NCBI GenBank assembly: GCA_012271025.1
Contig: JAAXHF010000403.1
Span: 1 to 9,195, forward strand
Source of the DNA: Deltaproteobacteria bacterium
GTDB lineage: Bacteria > Desulfobacterota_B > Binatia > Bin18
Length of the DNA: 9,195 bases
Reading direction: 5' to 3'
The notes under the pieces are model-generated. The model made no database searches, was not told where the DNA came from, and saw only the letters and a program-made list of their open reading frames with translations. A program made the position numbers and the translations under genes. The number at the start of each line of letters is the position of its first letter. Within the stretch, counting starts at the first letter, position 1. Below are positions 1-4,346 of the stretch, piece by piece.

Positions 1-155
1 GTACGAACCCATGCTTTAGCACAGCAGGCCAGATCGTCAAAAGGTCTTGGCGTATTCACGAGACGAGCCGGGTTGTTTAAGGCGGTTGACGGACAGGGGC
101 GCTTGTATTCATCGAAGGGCGGTTGAATCCACGATAGCTCTTCCTATCTGTACAG
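1..155. other. Left-edge stretch with no supportable gene
   Basis: This stretch lies downstream of the minus-strand HEPN pair. One plus-strand frame is open from base 1 to the TGA at about 124-126, and one minus-strand frame is open to the window edge. Neither gives a recognisable protein nor a convincing start. A weak 5-bp hairpin (GATAG at 133-137, CTATC at 144-148) sits just past the stop of the minus-strand pair, but it has no T-run. It could be a poor terminator or chance. Confidence 0.4.
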
Positions 156-416
156 CTACGAGTTTTCTGCGCGCACCCTGGGGAGAATATACACCTCCAT
201 CTCGTCTTCGATCATCGCGCTCGCCGCCAGGCAGTGGTCGAGGACGGCCTCCTCGTCCATCTCGGGGGGAATAATGACCGCCAAGGTAAAGTCTTCATCT
301 TCGTAGGGTGTCATGGGCTCGAGGCGCGCTTGAGGCACCCGTTCGTGAACGTCTTCGATAAACCGGGTCACAGCCAAAGCGAGCTGCTGGTCGTCTCGAT
401 GCGGGGTGCCACTCAT
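156..416 (-). CDS. Small acidic protein coupled to the HEPN gene; possible degenerate MNT-like partner
   Basis: This is an 86-residue protein I do not recognise with certainty. I start it at the ATG at 416-414 because that codon overlaps the stop of the HEPN gene in an ATGA arrangement, which is typical of translational coupling. An in-frame start 13 codons upstream (455) would give 99 residues but overlap the HEPN gene by 43 nt. The visible pattern is a helix (about 8-28), a strand rich in acidic residues (EDEDFTLAVIIP, 39-50), a helix (54-71) and a final strand (EVYILPRV, 74-81). HEPN genes are often paired with minimal nucleotidyltransferases (MNT), whose core has a GS-x-G motif and a D-x-D strand. 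Here the acidic D-x-D-like strand is suggestive, but no GS-x-G motif is visible, so nucleotidyltransfer activity is doubtful. Role as antitoxin or partner is inferred from the pairing only. Confidence 0.65.
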   Translation of the reverse strand: MSGTPHRDDQQLALAVTRFIEDVHERVPQARLEPMTPYEDEDFTLAVIIPPEMDEEAVLDHCLAASAMIEDEMEVYILPRVRAENS

Positions 417-811
417 GATGAAACTCCAGTCCTTCTCTGTTGGATTTCCCGACAAACCTGCTCGGCAATTTCAACGGCTCGGATGGCCGCTGCTTCGGTC
501 ACTGGCTTGATATCGTAATCGACATCAAGCCGCTTTTGATACAGCCATTGCAACGGACGGCGCAGATGCTCCAGACGCCCAGGACCGGTTCGCGGATGAG
601 TGGGAACGAACCAGTAGCCACGAATAAAATGGGCGGCAATAGCCGCGTGTCGCCACTGGTTTGATTGCGGCGGCGCGCCCAAGGCTGCCCACATCGCCTG
701 GTAGGCGCAATAGTATGCCCGAGAAATGGCGCTGGCCCAACGTCCTCCACGCAAAAGATGCTGCGCATCATCCAGTATCGCCAAGGCAGCATTAAGCCGG
801 ACGGTTTCCAC
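413..811 (-). CDS. HEPN domain-containing protein (possible toxin-like component)
   Basis: This 132-residue protein has the length and layout of a stand-alone HEPN four-helix protein. The N-terminal helix runs into the signature SRAYYCAYQAMWAAL (about 30-44), the A-x-AYY-type segment of this family. Near the C-terminus, QKRLDVDYD (92-100) followed by an Ala-rich helix matches the family pattern of an Arg-x-x-DYD turn before the last helix. HEPN proteins are commonly RNases or scaffold toxins paired with a nucleotidyltransferase antitoxin. The catalytic R-x4-6-H motif is not clearly placed: R54...H61 fits the spacing, but I cannot tell whether it is at the right structural position, so RNase activity is uncertain. 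The start is GTG at 811-809, the only start after an in-frame stop at 823-821; its ribosome binding site is poor (AAGG almost touching the start). It is first in a two-gene unit with the 86-residue protein. Base composition is visibly less GC-rich than the operon to the right, which fits an accessory module. Confidence 0.78.
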   Translation of the reverse strand: METVRLNAALAILDDAQHLLRGGRWASAISRAYYCAYQAMWAALGAPPQSNQWRHAAIAAHFIRGYWFVPTHPRTGPGRLEHLRRPLQWLYQKRLDVDYDIKPVTEAAAIRAVEIAEQVCREIQQRRTGVSS

Positions 812-841
812 ACCTTCAGCCTACCATAACCGAAACGACTC

Positions 842-863
842 TGTCGTCCGTTCGTCGGACACA
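842..863. repeat. Bulged palindrome between divergent genes
   Basis: TGT-c-GTCCG at 842-850 pairs with CGGACACA at 856-863 across a 5-nt loop (TTCGT). This gives 8 base pairs with one bulged C at 845. It lies 31 bases upstream of the HEPN start and about 40 bases left of the rightward promoter. It could be an operator for a regulator of either transcript or a leader hairpin of the HEPN mRNA. Chance is not excluded. Confidence 0.35.
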
Positions 864-903
864 TTCGGCATTGGCCGCCTTATAGCAAAGAACGTCGGAA
901 AAC

Positions 904-932
904 TTGATCCTGTACCGCGCCGGTGCTAGGCT
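904..932 (+). promoter_or_regulatory. Putative sigma70-type promoter of the nitrile hydratase operon
   Basis: TTGATC at 904-909 matches 4 of 6 bases of the -35 consensus. TAGGCT at 927-932 has the conserved T, A and final T of a -10 box and is preceded by TGC, giving GTGCTAGGCT. The spacer is 17 bases, which is optimal. Initiation near 939 would leave a leader of about 20 nt containing the ribosome binding site of the beta gene. The position, right before a five-gene operon and after a divergent gene, supports it. It has not been tested. Confidence 0.5.
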
Positions 933-960
933 CGGCTCACTTTTTCGAGGAGTCAAGACG

Positions 961-1620
961 ATGAACGGTCCACACGATATGGGCGGCATGACGTGTTACG
1001 GTCCGGTCGAGCGCGAAGACAACGAACCGCTGTTCCACGCCGCGTGGGAGAGGCGGGTGTTTGCCATGACCATGCTGTCGCTCGGAGGCGTGGCCAATCT
1101 GGACGAATTTCGTCACGCCATTGAGCGCATGGACCCGGTGCACTATCTGTCTTCGAGCTACTACGAGCACTGGCTGGCGGCCCTGGAAACGCTGGCCGTG
1201 GAGAAGGGGGTGCTCACCGCGCAGGAGCTGGCCTCGGGCAGGCTCCAGGGCGAGGCCGCGAATGCCTCGGACCCGCTGCCGTCCGAGGTCGTCGCCCAGG
1301 TCGTCCGCCGAGGTGTTTCGGCCGAACGCGACAGCGGGCAGCTCACCCCGCGCTTCGCTCCCGGCGACCCGGTTGTGGCCCGCAATATCAATCCGGCCGG
1401 TCATACCCGGATGCCGCGCTATGTGCGGGGCAAGCCGGGCCGTATTGATCGCGTCCACGGCACCTTCGTCTACCCCGACACCAATGCCCACGGCGGCGGC
1501 GAACAGCCCCAGCCGCTGTATTCGGTTTGTTTCGAGGCTCAGGCCCTGTGGGGGCCCGATACGCCGCGCCGCGACAGCCTGTACATCGACCTGTGGGAAG
1601 ATCATTTGGAAGCCGCGTGA
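961..1620 (+). CDS. nthB: Nitrile hydratase, beta subunit
   Basis: Nitrile hydratase converts nitriles to amides in the cytoplasm; the beta subunit packs on alpha to form the active site. The 219-residue product is the normal family size. It opens with [10 protein letters not shown], the family's characteristic start. The N-terminal helical domain follows, with [12 protein letters not shown] (25-36) and [13 protein letters not shown] (64-76). A variable linker runs from about 95 to 128. The C-terminal SH3-like barrel runs from about 130 to the end, with RFAPGDPV (131-138), [14 protein letters not shown] (147-160), a PD turn (172-173), ALWG (195-198) and DLWEDHLE (210-217). The ATG at 961 is chosen over upstream starts because GAGGAGT (947-953) sits 7 nt before it and the protein then begins with the family motif. 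It is first in the operon, 10 nt before the alpha gene. Beta-before-alpha order is the usual arrangement in cobalt-type enzymes. Confidence 0.96.
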   Translation: MNGPHDMGGMTCYGPVEREDNEPLFHAAWERRVFAMTMLSLGGVANLDEFRHAIERMDPVHYLSSSYYEHWLAALETLAVEKGVLTAQELASGRLQGEAANASDPLPSEVVAQVVRRGVSAERDSGQLTPRFAPGDPVVARNINPAGHTRMPRYVRGKPGRIDRVHGTFVYPDTNAHGGGEQPQPLYSVCFEAQALWGPDTPRRDSLYIDLWEDHLEAA

Positions 1621-1630
1621 GGACAGTCTT

Positions 1631-2287
1631 ATGAGCAACGACCATCATACCGCTCCACCCGATCCCAGACTCGAAAAACACCACACGCCCGATCAGACCC
1701 AAGCCCTGGAAGAGCGAGTCGGGGCGCTTGAGTCCGTCCTGACCCAAAAGGGTCTGGTCGCAAGCGGAGCGCTCGATAAGATCGTCGAGCTGTACGAGAA
1801 CGACCTGGGGCCGCTCAAGGGCGCCCAGGTTGTGGCCCGCGCCTGGGTTGATCCGGCCTATAAACAGCGGCTGCTGAGCAATGCCACCGCCGCCATTGAG
1901 GAGCTGGGCCTGGGAGGTTTGCAGGGCGAGCACATGGTCGTGGTCGAGAACACGCCGACGACCCATAATGTGGTCGTGTGTACGCTGTGCTCGTGCTACC
2001 CCTGGCCGGTCCTGGGCCTGCCGCCGACCTGGTTCAAGAGCGCGCCCTACCGCTCGCGGGCGGTGATCGACCCGCGCGGCGTGCTGCGCGAGTTCGGCCT
2101 GGAACTGGACGAGTCGGTCGCCGTCCGGGTGTGGGACAGCAGCGCCGAGATTCGCTATATGGTGCTGCCCGAACGGCCGAGCGGGACCGAGCAGCTGAGC
2201 GAAGAAGAGTTGGCCCGGCTCGTCGACCGGGACGCCATGATTGGCGTGACCACGGTGCGCTTCGACCCCGACCCGCAGTCGGCATGA
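1631..2287 (+). CDS. nthA: Nitrile hydratase, alpha subunit, cobalt type
   Basis: This is the metal-binding catalytic subunit, 218 residues. The active-site claw is [18 protein letters not shown] (115-132). C117, C120 and C122 plus backbone amides bind a low-spin metal, and in the family C120 and C122 are oxidised after translation. Thr118 in CTLCSC is the known signature of Co(III) enzymes; Fe(III) enzymes carry Ser there. Other family blocks are present: [19 protein letters not shown] (64-82), [14 protein letters not shown] (96-109), [13 protein letters not shown] (140-152), [19 protein letters not shown] (165-183) and RDAMIGV (200-206). A small difference is WFKS (134-137) where, as far as I recall, WYKS is usual. 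The ATG at 1631 has GAGGA (1619-1623) 7 nt before it, overlapping the beta stop. The stop overlaps the accessory gene start as ATGA. The N-terminal 20 residues are His/Pro-rich. Thiocyanate hydrolase is a related alternative, but the undivided beta subunit argues for nitrile hydratase. Confidence 0.96.
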   Translation: MSNDHHTAPPDPRLEKHHTPDQTQALEERVGALESVLTQKGLVASGALDKIVELYENDLGPLKGAQVVARAWVDPAYKQRLLSNATAAIEELGLGGLQGEHMVVVENTPTTHNVVVCTLCSCYPWPVLGLPPTWFKSAPYRSRAVIDPRGVLREFGLELDESVAVRVWDSSAEIRYMVLPERPSGTEQLSEEELARLVDRDAMIGVTTVRFDPDPQSA

Positions 2288-2610
2288 CCAGACCCGCCAA
2301 ATCGACCATCGCCGAAATGCCCGGCCAGGCGTCACTGCCCCGCCGCAGCGGCGAACTCGTGTTTCACGCCGCGTGGGAACGTCGGGTGTTTGCCATGGCC
2401 GTGTCGCTGTGCGAGCAGGGCTATTACTCGTGGGACGAGTTTCGTGAGCACCTGATCGCCGAGATCGGCGCGGCCGAACGGGCCGAACAGTCCCAGCCGA
2501 CGGGCCACCCCCAGCCCTACTACGAGAGCTGGCTGGCCGCGTTTGAAAAGCTCCTGGCCGAAAAGCAGATCTGTGTTCCCCCGCAGCGGTCGAACACCCG
2601 GGACGAATGA
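2284..2610 (+). CDS. Nitrile hydratase accessory protein (cobalt-insertion / subunit-swapping chaperone family)
   Basis: This 108-residue protein belongs to the small accessory proteins encoded after cobalt-type nitrile hydratase genes (such as NhlE of Rhodococcus and P14K of Pseudomonas). They are known to assist metal insertion, in NhlE by exchanging cobalt-loaded alpha subunit. It is visibly a paralogue of the beta N-terminal domain: [13 protein letters not shown] (26-38) and [16 protein letters not shown] (79-94) match the beta blocks almost residue for residue, but the SH3-like barrel is absent. Residues 1-24 form a polar leader, and the tail (about 96-108) is short and polar. The ATG at 2284 overlaps the alpha stop by 4 nt and has no clear ribosome binding site of its own, so translation is probably coupled to alpha. 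Its presence agrees with the cobalt reading of the alpha motif. Ten bases separate it from the next gene. Confidence 0.92.
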   Translation: MTRPAKSTIAEMPGQASLPRRSGELVFHAAWERRVFAMAVSLCEQGYYSWDEFREHLIAEIGAAERAEQSQPTGHPQPYYESWLAAFEKLLAEKQICVPPQRSNTRDE

Positions 2611-2615
2611 GGAGG
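2611..2615 (+). promoter_or_regulatory. Ribosome binding site that fixes the GTG start of the epoxide hydrolase
   Basis: GGAGG lies 5 nt before the GTG at 2621, directly after the stop of the accessory gene. A longer in-frame ATG start at 2543 would overlap the accessory gene by 68 nt and add 26 residues unrelated to the family, so the GTG is preferred. Confidence 0.8.
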
Positions 2616-2620
2616 ACGCT

Positions 2621-3784
2621 GTGCAGAAAGAACCGTTCACGATTGAGGTGCCCCAAGACGTGCTGACCGACCTCCAGCAGCGGCTCAGCACAGCCCGCCT
2701 GGCCCAGGACTTTGCCAATGCCGGCTGGGAGTACGGGACCAATGGGGCCTATCTGCAAGAGCTGGTCGCATACTGGCGGGATACGTACGATTGGCGCCAG
2801 CACGAGCGGGAGATGAATGCATTTGCCAACTACAAGACGACAATAGACGGCGTTCCGATTCACTTCATTCATGAGCCCGGCAAAGGCCCCAAGCCGATTC
2901 CGCTGATTCTGAGCCACGGCTGGCCGTGGACCTTCTGGGATTTTCATAAAGTCATTCGGCCGCTGAGCGACCCGGCCGCGTTTGGCGGCGATCCGGCCGA
3001 TGCCTTTGATGTCGTGGTCCCGTCGCTGCCCGGCTATGGGTTTTCCACGCCGCTGACCACCTCGGGTATCAACTTCTGGCGGACGGCCGACCTGTGGGTC
3101 AGGCTCATGCAGGACGTGCTGGGCTATGACAAATTTGCCGCCCAGGGCGGTGACTGGGGCGCGATCATTACCGCCCAACTCGGCCATAAGCATGCCGACA
3201 AGCTGATCGGCACGCATGTCAACCTCATGGTGCCGTTGTCGGTTTTTGTCGGCAGTCTGCCCGACGAGTCCCAGTACGGGCCGGGTGAAGAGGGCTGGTA
3301 CGAGAAAAACCTCAATTTTTTTACGGCCGAGAGCGGCTATTCGGCCTTGCAGACGACCAAGCCCCAGACCCTGGCCTTCGCCCTCAACGACTCGCCGGTT
3401 GGGCTGTGTTCCTGGATTCTGGAAAAACGCCGGACCTGGAGCGATTGCGACGGACAGGTGGAAACACGCTTCAGCAAAGACGATCTGCTGACCACGATGA
3501 TGATCTACTGGGTCACCCAGAGTTTCGGCACCTCGGCCCGCTACTACTACGAGGCTACCCACAATCCCTGGCAGCCGTCCCACGACCGCAGCCCGGTGGT
3601 GGAAAGCCCGATGGGCGTGGCGGTGTTCCAGAAAGAAGTCATCCTCATGCCGCGCAAGTGGGCCGAGCAGTATTACAACCTCAAGCGCTGGACCCTCATG
3701 CCCTCGGGCGGACACTTTGCCGCCATGGAAGAGCCGCAGCTGTTGGTTGACGATGTGCGGGCGTTTTTCCGCGACCTGCGCTAG
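2621..3784 (+). CDS. Epoxide hydrolase (EHN domain plus alpha/beta-hydrolase fold)
   Basis: The 387-residue protein has the layout of microsomal-type epoxide hydrolases, which hydrate epoxides to vicinal diols through an aspartyl ester intermediate. The N-terminal EHN domain (about 3-110) begins PFTIEVPQDVLTDLQQRL and contains DWRQHEREMNAFANYKTTID (57-76). The hydrolase fold shows the oxyanion-hole motif HGWP (99-102), the substrate-strand PSLPGYGFS (134-142), the nucleophile elbow GGDWG (176-180) with Asp178, and the catalytic His365 in SGGHFAAMEEP (362-372). By alignment with the mammalian enzyme, the acid would be Glu339 in QKEVIL. A Tyr cluster (308-310) lies in the region that supplies the epoxide-activating tyrosines. 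All expected catalytic elements are therefore present. No signal peptide or membrane anchor is seen, so it should be cytosolic. It begins with GTG, 10 nt after the nitrile hydratase accessory gene, and ends 13 nt before the SnoaL-like gene. The substrate is unknown. Haloalkane dehalogenase is less likely given the EHN domain. Confidence 0.93.
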   Translation: MQKEPFTIEVPQDVLTDLQQRLSTARLAQDFANAGWEYGTNGAYLQELVAYWRDTYDWRQHEREMNAFANYKTTIDGVPIHFIHEPGKGPKPIPLILSHGWPWTFWDFHKVIRPLSDPAAFGGDPADAFDVVVPSLPGYGFSTPLTTSGINFWRTADLWVRLMQDVLGYDKFAAQGGDWGAIITAQLGHKHADKLIGTHVNLMVPLSVFVGSLPDESQYGPGEEGWYEKNLNFFTAESGYSALQTTKPQTLAFALNDSPVGLCSWILEKRRTWSDCDGQVETRFSKDDLLTTMMIYWVTQSFGTSARYYYEATHNPWQPSHDRSPVVESPMGVAVFQKEVILMPRKWAEQYYNLKRWTLMPSGGHFAAMEEPQLLVDDVRAFFRDLR

Positions 3785-3792
3785 AGAGGAGA
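3785..3792 (+). promoter_or_regulatory. Ribosome binding site that fixes the GTG start of the SnoaL-like gene
   Basis: AGAGGAGA follows the epoxide hydrolase stop, and its GGAG (3788-3791) lies 6 nt before the GTG at 3798. The earlier in-frame ATG at 3717 would overlap the hydrolase by 68 nt and encode an unrelated 27-residue leader. Confidence 0.75.
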
Positions 3793-3797
3793 CAGCC

Positions 3798-4244
3798 GTG
3801 TCAGCCGAAGACCATATCGCCATCCAGCAACTGTTACACCAATACTGCCACGCGGTGGACCGCGGCACGGCCGACGACGTTGCCGCCCTGTTTCATGAGA
3901 CCGCAGTGCTCGTGCCCCGCTATGAGAGCGACCGGCGCCACCAGGGCCGTGAGGCGATTCGCGCCTGGTACGGCGCATACATGAAAAACTTCCGGGCCAA
4001 GGTGCGCTATTTGCGGCACAAGATTGAGTCGCCGGTCATTGAGATTGCGGGCACGACCGCCACCTCGACGTGCTACCTCGACGCCGACTCCATCACCATC
4101 TCAAAAAACGAGCCCAACGTCGCCTTTGGTCGCTACGACGACGCGTTTATCAAAGACGGGGGCCGGTGGTGGTTCAAGGAGCGGACGATTATTGTCTACT
4201 ACTCGTATCCCGTATCGGCCTATACCGAGGGACGGGGAGCCTAG
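3798..4244 (+). CDS. SnoaL-like / NTF2-superfamily protein
   Basis: This 148-residue protein has the single-domain cone fold signature of the SnoaL-like family, whose members are small dehydratases, isomerases, hydrolases or non-enzymatic ligand binders. The first helix IQQLLHQYCHAVDRGTADDV (9-28) matches the Y-x-x-A-x-D pattern, with Asp21 a possible active-site residue. The segment LFHETAVL (31-38) opens the first strand. YLRHKIESPVIEIAG (71-85) carries His73, which aligns with the frequently conserved His of this class. The C-terminal strands GRYDDAFIKDGGRWWFKERT (111-130) are typical. It is cytosolic, with no signal peptide. Placement 13 nt after the epoxide hydrolase suggests action on the same compound or its product, but the reaction cannot be read from the sequence. 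A limonene-1,2-epoxide-hydrolase-like role within the same superfold is possible but not shown. It is the last gene of the tight operon, followed by a 102-nt gap. Confidence 0.85.
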   Translation: MSAEDHIAIQQLLHQYCHAVDRGTADDVAALFHETAVLVPRYESDRRHQGREAIRAWYGAYMKNFRAKVRYLRHKIESPVIEIAGTTATSTCYLDADSITISKNEPNVAFGRYDDAFIKDGGRWWFKERTIIVYYSYPVSAYTEGRGA

Positions 4245-4260
4245 GCGGCGGCAAGAACCC

Positions 4261-4276
4261 TTCGACACCTTCGACA
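4261..4276. repeat. Short tandem direct repeat (TTCGACA twice)
   Basis: TTCGACA occurs at 4261-4267 and 4270-4276, a 9-nt period within the gap before the ETF gene. It could be half-sites for a regulator or chance. It lies immediately left of the inverted repeat. Confidence 0.3.
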
Positions 4277-4280
4277 ACAC

Positions 4281-4327
4281 AGGCAATCGTGATAACAAAA
4301 GAGATCAAAAGGACATCACGATTGCCT
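4281..4327. repeat. Perfect 13-bp inverted repeat in the leader of the fused ETF gene
   Basis: AGGCAATCGTGAT at 4281-4293 is the exact reverse complement of ATCACGATTGCCT at 4315-4327. The arms enclose 21 unpaired purine-rich bases containing two similar CAAAAG blocks. The right arm ends 3 nt before the AAGGAG ribosome binding site of the ETF gene. There is no T-run after it, so it is not a canonical intrinsic terminator for the upstream operon. It could be an mRNA hairpin acting on ETF translation, a two-half-site operator, or a very small non-autonomous inverted-repeat element. The pairing itself is certain; the role is open. Confidence 0.85.
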
Positions 4328-4330
4328 CTG

Positions 4331-4336
4331 AAGGAG
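4331..4336 (+). promoter_or_regulatory. Ribosome binding site of the fused ETF gene
   Basis: AAGGAG is followed 1 nt later by an ATG (4338) and 10 nt later by a second in-frame ATG (4347). A 1-nt spacing is too short, and the second ATG gives the usual ETF beta start MKTVVLIKQVP, so the start is placed at 4347. Confidence 0.75.
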
Positions 4337-4346
4337 CATGCGCTAC

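Noticed and set aside
133..148. GATAG/CTATC hairpin as terminator of the HEPN pair
   Set aside because: The stem is only 5 bp and AT-rich, with no T-run on the minus strand, so it is too weak to call.
879..884. TATAAG on the minus strand as a -10 box for the HEPN gene
   Set aside because: The hexamer is good, but at 17-nt spacing the -35 position reads TCAAGT, a poor match, so I did not annotate a promoter.
937..1638. Long open frame on the minus strand opposite the nitrile hydratase beta gene
   Set aside because: It is a mirror frame caused by GC-rich third positions. The plus-strand product matches a known family along its whole length, and the minus frame has no recognisable domain.
961..2287. 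Thiocyanate hydrolase or a three-subunit nucleoside-type nitrile hydratase
   Set aside because: Those enzymes have the beta subunit split into two chains. Here beta is a single full-length chain with both the helical and SH3-like domains.
1388..3868. An 826-codon open frame on the minus strand across the alpha, accessory and epoxide hydrolase genes
   Set aside because: It spans three well-supported plus-strand genes, has no recognisable domain and has the biased composition of an antisense frame in GC-rich DNA.
4239..4246. GCCTAGGC palindrome over the SnoaL-like stop codon
   Set aside because: An 8-bp self-complementary site is expected by chance at this GC content and has no loop or flanking structure.
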